Part shown: piece after piece, positions 58,192 to 64,000 of the stretch | Position numbering within the stretch: the stretch's first letter is position 1 | Layout: each line of letters opens with the position of its first letter | Origin: Streptomyces sp. PH10-H1 | GTDB taxonomy: Bacteria; Actinomycetota; Actinomycetes; Streptomycetales; Streptomycetaceae | NCBI RefSeq assembly: GCF_030063355.1 | Contig: NZ_JASISZ010000008.1 | Coordinates: 53,346 to 117,345 of the forward strand | Length of the DNA stretch: 64,000 nt | Direction of reading: 5' to 3' | The notes under the pieces: generated by a model | What the model saw: only the letters and a program-made list of their open reading frames with translations | Database searches by the model: none | Told to the model about the DNA's origin: nothing | Translations under genes and position numbers: made by a program

Positions 58192-58836
58192 CTAGTAGCA
58201 CTCGTGGACGCCGGCCTTGACCGACATGCTGAGGCCCTTCAGCTTGAAGGTGCCCGCGCTGGTCGCCCAGGCGGTCTGCTTCACGTCGGTCAGGGTGGCC
58301 ACACGGGCTTCCTGCGCGAAGCTGTTCGGGAGGGCCGGCCCACCCTGGCCGGGCGTAGTCGCCGGGCCCTGGGCCTTGTTGGTCGAACCGGCCGCGACAC
58401 CGATGTTGATGTCCTTGAACTCGGCATCTGCGTCAAGCTGGTTCAGGTCGATGTACAGGTTGTCGGCCTCGACCCGCTTATTGGGGTCGCTGGCGCCGTC
58501 CGTGCCCGCGTGGAGGTTCAGCGAGACACTGCCGAATCCCGGGACGGGAACGACCACGGACTGGCACATCTTGGTGATGTAGGCCTTCTTGAACCCAGAG
58601 ACCGCGACCGGCTCCGGGGCACCGCCGGCCTTGGCGTCAAGGCCGCCGTACTGAACGAAGCCCTCGCCGTCAAGCCTGTCTGCGGAGACCTTGAAACTCT
58701 GGCCGGACACCGCGAACGACGCGGCGAGCGCGCCCTGTGCGAGCGCCATGCCGATCACTGCCGTGGCAGCGACACTCGGCACCATGACTACGGCGAACCG
58801 CTTCCACTTGGTGCCGCCTCTAACGACCGACTCCAT
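58192..58836 (-). CDS. DUF6230 family exported protein
   Basis: The 214-residue protein starts at ATG 58836 with a very good ribosome site (AGGAGG). A membrane signal WKRFAVVMVPSVAATAVIGMALAQGALAAS lies near the N-terminus. The rest is a beta-rich exported domain with two Cys (MCQSVV, and HECY at the C-terminus) that could form a disulfide. DUF6230 proteins are actinobacterial and uncharacterised. The strong ribosome site and following hairpin suggest it is made in larger amounts than its DUF6114 partner. Confidence 0.85.
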   Translation of the reverse strand: MESVVRGGTKWKRFAVVMVPSVAATAVIGMALAQGALAASFAVSGQSFKVSADRLDGEGFVQYGGLDAKAGGAPEPVAVSGFKKAYITKMCQSVVVPVPGFGSVSLNLHAGTDGASDPNKRVEADNLYIDLNQLDADAEFKDINIGVAAGSTNKAQGPATTPGQGGPALPNSFAQEARVATLTDVKQTAWATSAGTFKLKGLSMSVKAGVHECY

Positions 58837-59374
58837 GACTTTCCTCCTGATCGGACGTACACATCCGGCCGGATATGGAGATCCGGGGCCGGGATGGGAG
58901 AAGAGCTACGTCCTCGGGAAAGGGAGCGCCGTCATCGACAGCCGGCCCGCGGGTACGCGGACGGCAATGTCCGAATCATCAGCGATCACCCCCGAGCGAC
59001 AACCACTGGCCACGCTCTCGCGCAACCTGCTGGACAGGCTCTGCTGGGTGGGCAGAGACCCCCCTGTCCGGAAGCGGTGACAGGTGCCGACCACTCCCAC
59101 TCGGTGGGGACCCTCCCCCAGCTCTCACTGAGGTGCCCCTGCTGTACCGACTGGATGCCGGGCGGTGAGGGCGTAGGACCGAGCTTGGCCGATGGTGGTC
59201 CATTCGCAGCCGCTGCACAAGAGGTGTCGTTACCAGCGAGTAACGGAAGGATGTCGGCAGGGCGATCAGCAAACGCCGCGATGTCACGCAGAGTAATTGC
59301 GCTGAGGGTGTGAACATCCGACAAGGCGGAAGATAGCGGCAGAAAGGAGTGCCACTCTCTTACCGGAAGTAACA
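58837..59374. other. Intergenic region upstream of the DUF6230 gene
   Basis: About 540 bases hold no convincing gene; the open frames here have no family features. A 12-bp palindrome ATCCGGCCGGAT (58863-58874) lies 27 bases before the DUF6230 start codon and may be an operator. The middle part is less GC-rich near 59215-59300. I see nothing else I can name. Confidence 0.5.
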
Positions 59375-59413
59375 GCGACCGCACTTCATCACGATTGCGT
59401 AAAGTGCGGTCGC
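59375..59413 (-). terminator. Terminator after the thioredoxin-fold gene
   Basis: GCGACCGCACTT (59375-59386) pairs perfectly with AAGTGCGGTCGC (59402-59413), 22 bases past the stop on the minus strand. Confidence 0.7.
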
Positions 59414-59435
59414 CGTATCGCTAAATCATCAGCGG

Positions 59436-60410
59436 TCAGAACAGTACGCGGGCCAGTGCGACACGCGCTGTAACCACTCGCGGGTCGTCCGTACCAATGA
59501 CGTCGAAGAGCTCCAGGAGCCGCAGCCGTGCCGCGTCCCGGTCGTCACCGGCCGTGCGGCGCACGGTGTCCACGAGTCGCCCGAAGGCGTCCTCGACATG
59601 TCCGCCGACGAGGTCGAGATCCGCGGCTGCCAGCTGCGCCGCCACATCGGCGGGGTTGTCGGCGGCGGCCTTGCGGACCGCCTGCTGATCGGCGTCCTGC
59701 ACACGCTGCAACAGTTCGGCCTGAGCCAGGCCGAGCTTGGCCTCGGCGTTGGCCGGCTCGTCGGCCAGCACATTCCGGTACGCCTGGACGGCGCCGCCCA
59801 GATCGCCCGCGTCCAGCGCGTCATGCGCGGCGGACAGCGCCAGCTCCTGCGGAGTGGCGGGCCGGGGCGGCGGCGGAGCGGCGGCGGCCGGGGCCGCGCC
59901 CCGCTCGACCGGGGTGCCGACGATGCCGAACCGCTGCTCGCCGACGGCGATCAGCTGGTCCAGCACCTCGCGGACCTGGTCGTCGGGGGCCGCACCCTGG
60001 AAGAGGGGCATCGCCTGTCCGGCGAGCACCGCGAAGACGGCGGGCACGCCCTGGGCGCCGAACTGCTGGAACAGCAGCTGGTTGGCGTAGACATCGGCGC
60101 GGGCGAGGAGGAACCGGCCGGCGTACTCGGCGACCAGCCGCTCCAGCACCTCGTTGAGCTGTTTGCTCTGCTCGGCCTGTTCGGCCCAGAAGCTGATGAC
60201 GACCGGGACCTCGGCGGAGCGCTGGAGCACTTCGCTCTCGAAGGTCTCCTCGGTGACATCGATAACGAGCGGGGAGGCGGCTGACGGGGCGGGGGCGCCG
60301 GCGTCCTGCCGTTGCGCCCTGGCCTGTTCGGCCTTCGCCTTGGCCTCACCGGCCGCCTTCAGCGCGGCGAGGTCGACCACGCCGCTCATGGACATGTTCC
60401 GTGGCTGCAT
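59436..60410 (-). CDS. Thioredoxin-fold/TPR protein (YbbN/CnoX-like) lacking active-site cysteines
   Basis: The start ATG 60410 has GGGAGG 9 nt upstream; 324 residues. After an Ala/Lys/Glu-rich N-terminus, the thioredoxin domain (about 50-160) reads VVISFWAEQAEQSKQLNEVLERLVAEY. The canonical WCGPC is replaced by QAEQS, so both cysteines are gone. A cis-Pro loop GVPAVFAV is kept. The C-terminal half is alpha-helical with TPR-like repeats (ALSAAHDALDAGDLGGAVQAYRNVLADEPANAEAKLGLAQAELL). This matches the YbbN/CnoX chaperone family, where holdase or chaperonin-targeting roles do not need the CxxC. It is probably cytoplasmic and monocistronic. Confidence 0.9.
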   Translation of the reverse strand: MQPRNMSMSGVVDLAALKAAGEAKAKAEQARAQRQDAGAPAPSAASPLVIDVTEETFESEVLQRSAEVPVVISFWAEQAEQSKQLNEVLERLVAEYAGRFLLARADVYANQLLFQQFGAQGVPAVFAVLAGQAMPLFQGAAPDDQVREVLDQLIAVGEQRFGIVGTPVERGAAPAAAAPPPPRPATPQELALSAAHDALDAGDLGGAVQAYRNVLADEPANAEAKLGLAQAELLQRVQDADQQAVRKAAADNPADVAAQLAAADLDLVGGHVEDAFGRLVDTVRRTAGDDRDAARLRLLELFDVIGTDDPRVVTARVALARVLF

Positions 60411-60557
60411 GAGGTCAATCCTCCCCCCTCGTCGTAAAAAAGTGTGAACGGCCCCGGCCACTCCGCAGGAATGCGGAACCGCCGGGAGCCTCCACCGCTG
60501 TTCAAGAGTGTCCTTCTCGGCGTGGGTCCCCACCTGCGCCAGTGGTCATCGCTCTTT

Positions 60558-60574
60558 CGCTACGAGTCGTAGCG
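60558..60574. promoter_or_regulatory. Palindromic operator between TPR and TetR genes
   Basis: CGCTACGA-G-TCGTAGCG is a perfect 17-bp palindrome, overlapped by a second inverted pair ACGAGT/ACTCGT (60562-60567 and 60577-60582). It is a good candidate operator for the divergent TetR regulator. Confidence 0.6.
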
Positions 60575-60672
60575 TAACTCGTCCATGTCCGGTCCCCGCA
60601 AGCCCCAACCCTGCGGACCGGCGTGATCCCGGTCACTGGAGCGGCCACGGGCCACCGGGACGTACTGGGCGG

Positions 60673-60678
60673 TATGGT
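60673..60678 (+). promoter_or_regulatory. -10 box of a probable leaderless promoter (TetR gene)
   Basis: TATGGT ends 7 nt before ATG 60686, with no ribosome site. It supports this start within a frame open further upstream. Confidence 0.5.
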
Positions 60679-60685
60679 CCCAGCC

Positions 60686-61306
60686 ATGCACAACGGCACG
60701 TCACCGAAGAAGACCGGCCGCCCACGCAGCGCCGACGCCGACCGCGCGATCCTGGACGCCACCCGGGCCGTCCTGGTCGAACTCGGCTGGGGCAAGCTGA
60801 CGATGGGCGATGTCGCCACCCGCGCCGGCGTCGCCAAGACCACCCTCTACCGCCGCTGGGCGGGCAAGAGCGAGCTGGTCGTCGACGCGGTCGCGGTGCT
60901 CTTCGACGAGCTGGAGCTGCCCGACCGGGGAAGTCTCCAGGCCGATATCGAGGGCGTGGTGCAGCAATTCGCGGCGCTGCTGGCGCTCCCGGAGGCCAGG
61001 ACCGCCCTGATGGCCGTGGTCGCCGAGTCCACCCACGACGAGGCGCTGCGGCTGCGGATCCGCGAGGCCGTCGTGGACCGGCAGAAGCGGCTCGTGGTGC
61101 TCGGCCGCCGGCGCGCCCAGGAACGCGGCGAACTCCCGCCGGACGGGCCCGACGGCGCGGACACCGCCACCCAGATCGACCTCATCTTCGACGTCATCGC
61201 GGGCGCCGTCGTGCACCGCGCCCTGGTCAGCGGCGAGCCGGTCGACGCGGCCTGGGCCCGGACCTTCTCCACCCTGCTGCTCGGCGGCCTGGCCGCGTTC
61301 CGCTGA
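60686..61306 (+). CDS. TetR/AcrR family transcriptional regulator
   Basis: From ATG 60686 the protein has 206 residues. The DNA-binding domain (about 15-62) reads RPRSADADRAILDATRAVLVELGWGKLTMGDVATRAGVAKTTLYRRWAGKSELV. The C-terminal region (ARTALMAVVAESTHDEALRLRIREAVVDRQKRLVVLGRRRAQERGEL) matches TetR C-terminal domain family 16. A perfect palindrome 112 bp upstream is a likely operator. It lies at the border between ordinary genes and the decayed region that follows; no partner gene is evident. Confidence 0.9.
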   Translation: MHNGTSPKKTGRPRSADADRAILDATRAVLVELGWGKLTMGDVATRAGVAKTTLYRRWAGKSELVVDAVAVLFDELELPDRGSLQADIEGVVQQFAALLALPEARTALMAVVAESTHDEALRLRIREAVVDRQKRLVVLGRRRAQERGELPPDGPDGADTATQIDLIFDVIAGAVVHRALVSGEPVDAAWARTFSTLLLGGLAAFR

Positions 61307-61309
61307 TCA

Positions 61310-61416
61310 CTTCACGCTTCGTGGAGCGGGCCAAGCGGACCAGAAAGCTCTGCGAGGCCGAACACGGTCCCGGTCATGACGAATTCACGCGCAACGTCAC
61401 GAGAGGAGAGACCTGA
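61310..61416 (+). pseudogene. 3' remnant of a RelE/ParE-type toxin gene
   Basis: The frame reads RFVERAKRTRKLCEAEHGPGHDEFTRNV and ends at TGA 61414-61416, overlapping the ATG of the antitoxin-like gene by one base. That sequence and the overlap are as I recall for the C-terminus of actinobacterial HigB/RelE-type toxins encoded directly before an XRE antitoxin. Only about 35 codons remain; the rest of the toxin is missing because the TetR gene ends just upstream. It should be inactive. Confidence 0.6.
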
Positions 61417-61745
61417 TGAACCACACGCGCTGGAAGCTCGCCCGCGAACGGAAGATCACCGCAAGCCACACCGAATCCCCCGAGGTCAAGGCGCTGCGCA
61501 TCAATCCGCATGGCTTTCGATCTCGGCCAGGCGGTTTCGACCGGCGCACCGAACTGGGCCTCTCCCAGACCGGACTCGCCAGGCTGGCACACATGACGCA
61601 GCCGCCTATCTCCAAACTCGAACTCGGCGGAACCATCCCGACGCTCCCTCTCCTGGTCCGCCTCGCCACGGTCCTGGACGCGTCGCTGAACATCGCCCTG
61701 GATGGCAACGCCGCCGACGTCGTCTTCACCCCCCACGCAGCCTGA
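61416..61745 (+). pseudogene. XRE antitoxin-like gene with compensating frameshifts
   Basis: The 109-residue frame is open, with GGAGAG before the ATG. The C-terminal half is an intact helix-turn-helix (DRRTELGLSQTGLARLAHMTQPPISKLELGGTIPTLPLLVRLATVL). Residues about 25-41 (KALRINPHGFRSRPGGF) do not fit the family. In the frame shifted by +1, bases 61510-61536 read MAFDLGQAV, the sequence expected just before DRRTELGLS. So one base was gained upstream and one lost near 61538. The DNA-binding part may still fold. It is the partner of the toxin remnant. Confidence 0.6.
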
Positions 61746-61892
61746 TCCGTCGCGCCCCGCCGCGCGCCTGATGGAACCGGCGGACGAGTTCACGGCGGTT
61801 CTGCACCATCCGGACGGCCGGCTCCTCCAGCTGCGCGAGCATCCGGATCAGGGTCGTCTTCCGCAATGCTCGCGTCGTAGCGCCACCGGCGC
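61746..61892. other. Gap with unassigned coding-like sequence
   Basis: The 147-bp gap between the antitoxin-like gene and the convergent XRE gene has high third-position GC on both strands (plus strand MEPADEFTAVLHHPDGRLL, minus strand KTTLIRMLAQLEEPAVRM). I recognise neither. It may be another gene fragment. Confidence 0.35.
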
Positions 61893-63050
61893 CTACGGCG
61901 CACCCGCAGTGGTGGACGCGGCTTCGTCGCCGGCCTTCACGGCCCGGAGCAGGTCGCGCGTCCTACCCGGCTTGAGCGCGGACCCCTCCATGCGGTCCAG
62001 TACGGACCGGTACCAATGTAGAAGCGCCTCGGCGTCGAGAAACTCACAGCTGTGATCGGTGTCGAGTTCCACCGTGTCCAGCTGCGCCACCGGGCCGTAG
62101 GCGTAGGTGATCGGCTGGCCGGACGGAGTGAAGGACGTGCTCCCGAAAGGGATCGCCAGGATTGAGATGTGTTCGTGCTCACTCATCTCCATAAGGTGGC
62201 CGAGCTGAGCACGCGCTGTATCGGGCCCGCCCAGCCCCATGCGCAGCGCGGCCTCATGGATGATCACGGAGTACGGAACCGGATCTTCCCGGAAGAGGAT
62301 CTCCTGCCGCTTGATCCGGAACGAGACCTGGTGTTCCACCTCATGCGGCCGGAGCATCGGGACGCTCTCGCGAATCGTCGCGCGGGCGTGATCGACGGTT
62401 TGGAGCAGCCCCGGCATGTGAATCGCCACGGCGACCCGCATCGCTGTTGAGTGGTGCTCCATCTCGGCCAGGTCGAGCAGCCCGACGGGGAACGTTTCCC
62501 GGTACTCCTCCCACCAGCCGCGCACTCGCTTTCCGGTCATCGCAACGAGTGCCTCGATCAGATCTTCGCCGAAGCAGTTGTAGCCGAGGGCCATCGCGCG
62601 CACCCGGTCGGCGCTCACCGGGTGCCGACCCGATTCGATGTTGCTGATGCGTGACTGGTTGACGCCGAAGAGGGACGCGGCAGCGGTAGCGGACAACCCC
62701 GCGCTCGGCCCGGGCGGCCGCGTCCTGCGCTTGCGCGGCGGCTTCGCGGGCGTTGGCGGCGGCTGTTTCGGCGGTGGTGGCGTCCGTTTCGGCCTTGTCT
62801 GCGATGCCGCGGGCGGTACCCGCTCGTCATCCTCAGCCGCGGTGGCGGCACCTCGGGCGGAGGCGGCGTCCTGTTCGGCGTCGGTGGCAGCGCTGCGCGC
62901 TTGGCTGGCGTAGCCGCCGGCGGTGTCGGAGGCGGTCGCTGCGGCGGCCGCGTCGTCGGTGGCCTGCTGGTTGTAGGCGACCGTGTGGGCTTCCGCGGTG
63001 ACGGCGGCCTTGGCAGCGGTCGCGGCCTCTGCAGCAGAGCTCTGGTACAC
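61893..63050 (-). CDS. Chimeric frame: 5'-truncated XRE/DUF5753 regulator joined to foreign N-terminal sequence
   Basis: One open frame of 385 codons. From about residue 116 it is an XRE regulator of the DUF5753 class: [38 protein letters not shown], then the DUF5753 domain ([26 protein letters not shown]...GLLQT...ISILAIPFG...[20 protein letters not shown]). Such proteins normally begin some 20 residues before AGLS with their own start, missing here. Residues 1-115 come from an unrelated Ala-rich gene read partly out of frame. The HTH has lost its first helix, so function is doubtful. A DUF397 protein, the usual partner of this class, is encoded nearby. Confidence 0.7.
   Translation of the reverse strand: MYQSSAAEAATAAKAAVTAEAHTVAYNQQATDDAAAAATASDTAGGYASQARSAATDAEQDAASARGAATAAEDDERVPPAASQTRPKRTPPPPKQPPPTPAKPPRKRRTRPPGPSAGLSATAAASLFGVNQSRISNIESGRHPVSADRVRAMALGYNCFGEDLIEALVAMTGKRVRGWWEEYRETFPVGLLDLAEMEHHSTAMRVAVAIHMPGLLQTVDHARATIRESVPMLRPHEVEHQVSFRIKRQEILFREDPVPYSVIIHEAALRMGLGGPDTARAQLGHLMEMSEHEHISILAIPFGSTSFTPSGQPITYAYGPVAQLDTVELDTDHSCEFLDAEALLHWYRSVLDRMEGSALKPGRTRDLLRAVKAGDEAASTTAGAP
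62705..63050 (-). pseudogene. Alanine-rich repeat-protein fragment with frameshift
   Basis: From 63050 the frame encodes an Ala-rich helical repeat ([19 protein letters not shown], then similar sequence to AATAAEDDE), like repeats of large actinobacterial secreted or polymorphic-toxin proteins. Near 62820 the coding pattern moves to another frame, which reads [20 protein letters not shown] and on to AARAER at about 62705, where the XRE sequence begins. Both ends are abrupt junctions with unrelated genes, so it is an internal fragment. Confidence 0.6.
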
Positions 63051-63508
63051 CCGTCCTCGTCCTCACGGCGCCCGGCTCGGTGAGCGAACGGGTCGGCGGC
63101 CTGGACGCGGGCGCCGACGATTACCTTGTCAAGCCCTTCACGCTGGGCGAACTGCTGGCCCGGCTGCGGGCGCTGCTGCGCCGGGCCGCGCCCGGGGGCG
63201 CGGCGGAGCCGGAGCTCTCCTACGCGGATCTGGTCGTCCAGCCGGCCGCCCGCACCGGCAGCAGGGGCGGCCGACCGCTGGAGTTCAGCCGCACCGAGTT
63301 CGCGCTGCTGGAACTGCTGCTGCGAAATCCCGGCCAGGTGCTGCCGCGCGAGGTCATCCTGGAGCGGGTCTGGGGTCGCGACTTCGGCCCTGACTCCAAC
63401 TCCCTGGCCGTCTACATCGGATATCTGCGGCGGAAGCTGGAGGCGGGCGGCGAGCCGCGGCTCGTCCAGACGGTGCACGGCGTCGGCTACCGCCTGGACC
63501 TCGGGTGA
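63051..63508 (+). pseudogene. 5'-truncated OmpR-type response regulator
   Basis: The sequence starts abruptly inside the receiver domain: [46 protein letters not shown] includes the switch Lys but lacks the first three strands and the phosphoacceptor Asp. A full winged-helix DNA-binding domain follows ([33 protein letters not shown]...[28 protein letters not shown]). GTG 63080 would allow a 142-residue product. No sensor kinase follows. The left junction at about 63050 is with the Ala-rich fragment on the other strand. The DNA-binding domain could still act if translated. Confidence 0.7.
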
Positions 63509-63574
63509 CGGGGTCGCGGGGCCGGGTGTCAGCACAGCGGATCGAGAGCGTGACCCACCCCCCGTCCCCACGCC

Positions 63575-63736
63575 TCAGGCCGTGGGCTCCTCGGCGAACG
63601 CGTCGAACTCCCCCGCCTTGACGCCCTTCACGAACGCCTCCCATTTGGCCGGACTGGTGACCGCGACGATCTCCGGCTCATCGGTCTCGCGGATGTAGAT
63701 CATCCCGTCGTCACCGACGGTCGCTTCGAGGGACAC
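63575..63736 (-). CDS. Short DUF397-like protein
   Basis: From GTG 63736 the product has 53 residues: DGMIYIRETDEPEIVAVTSPAKWEAFVKGVKAGEFD matches the C-terminal part of DUF397 proteins. These small actinobacterial proteins are typically encoded beside XRE/DUF5753 regulators and may act as their antagonists or toxin-like partners. It may be full length for the short class, or may have lost the N-terminal SSYS-type segment. The frame is open up to 63820 but that part does not look coding. Confidence 0.65.
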   Translation of the reverse strand: MSLEATVGDDGMIYIRETDEPEIVAVTSPAKWEAFVKGVKAGEFDAFAEEPTA

Positions 63737-63844
63737 GTGCTGCCTTCCGGTTGTGCTCCACGGACACCGCCATCGTGGTCCAGATCCCCCACCGGAAGCA
63801 ACGCCACCCGCTCCGCCCACGAGCCGGCCCGGCCCACTTGTGCT

Positions 63845-64000
63845 CTACCGGCTGCCAGAGCCCGGCGCCCCGTACAGCGGGAAGCCCTCTGTATCGACGT
63901 GCCATTCGCCCACCTGCACCCTCTCACCGAACAGGAACTCGACGCGGGCCGCATACCGCGGACCCTCCGGCGTGGAGCGCGGCTGGGAAAGGACGAGACC
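63845..64000 (-). CDS. C-terminal part of an unidentified protein running off the window
   Basis: The minus-strand frame entering at 64000 encodes 51 residues ending at TAG (63845-63847). It reads QPRSTPEGPRYAARVEFLFG, then ERVQVGEWHVDTEGFPLYGA and a short tail. Third positions are GC-rich, so it looks coding. I do not recognise the family. It would be upstream of and on the same strand as the DUF397-like gene. Confidence 0.5.
   Translation of the reverse strand, partial: GLVLSQPRSTPEGPRYAARVEFLFGERVQVGEWHVDTEGFPLYGAPGSGSR

Noticed and set aside
58986..59384. 132-codon minus-strand frame between the DUF6230 and TPR genes
   Set aside because: No family features, no ribosome site, composition like the other shadow frames, and it begins next to the hairpin at 59375-59413.
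61307..63574. A prophage or integrative element
   Set aside because: No integrase, structural gene or att repeat is visible; the region contains only gene fragments.

Overview
The window is chromosomal DNA of a high-GC actinomycete, almost certainly a Streptomyces. The signs are strong GC bias at third codon positions (long antisense shadow frames everywhere), many GTG and TTG starts, leaderless genes with a TANNNT box 6-7 nt before the start codon, Cab-type EF-hand proteins, DUF6114/DUF6230 and DUF397/DUF5753 families, and the GlgE glucan pathway. From memory, the order of the housekeeping blocks resembles the S. coelicolor core chromosome. I see no tRNA, rRNA, CRISPR array, integrase or complete insertion sequence.

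Layout. 1-6.3 kb: EF-hand protein, TetR plus thioesterase, an anti-sigma-like ATPase, enoyl-CoA hydratase and two related L,D-transpeptidase lipoproteins. 6.6-14 kb: GlgX debranching enzyme, an MFS exporter and a coupled heterodimeric ABC exporter. 14.3-18.8 kb: a secreted M4 metalloprotease, a cold-shock protein with a structured leader, and a DEAD-box helicase. 18.9-22.3 kb: glucan phosphorylase (minus strand) and a DsbA-fold protein. 22.4-29.7 kb: an oxidative gene island consisting of a PhzS-like FAD monooxygenase, a PrnB-like haem protein, a DHA2-type MFS exporter, an HpaB-like flavin monooxygenase and an AraC regulator on the minus strand, plus a divergent NmrA-type reductase. 30-38.2 kb: glgE-treS-pep2-glgB, a coupled set converting trehalose through maltose and maltose 1-phosphate to branched alpha-glucan.

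38.2-49.8 kb: XRE regulator, dicarboxylate transporter DctA divergent from a CitA/DctS-type two-component pair, a GH18 chitinase, a three-gene sugar ABC importer, a LuxR-type regulator carrying a degenerate kinase module, and a divergent oxidoreductase sharing a perfect palindrome with it. 49.9-56.2 kb: pfkA, pta, ackA and pyk, i.e. lower glycolysis and acetate overflow. 56.3-60.4 kb: a DUF6230/DUF6114/secreted-protein module and a thioredoxin-fold TPR protein without its cysteines. 60.7-64 kb: a TetR gene, then a graveyard of gene pieces: a toxin tail, an antitoxin with compensating frameshifts, an XRE regulator and a response regulator that have both lost their N-termini around an alanine-rich fragment, and a DUF397 protein.

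The central theme is storage and recycling of alpha-glucan (GlgX, GlgP, GlgE, TreS, Pep2, GlgB) beside central carbon genes. The most novel element is the PrnB/PhzS/HpaB island lying between glgP and glgE. It looks like a compact pathway for oxidising an aromatic or tryptophan-derived substrate and exporting the product, and it has no halogenase or flavin reductase of its own.
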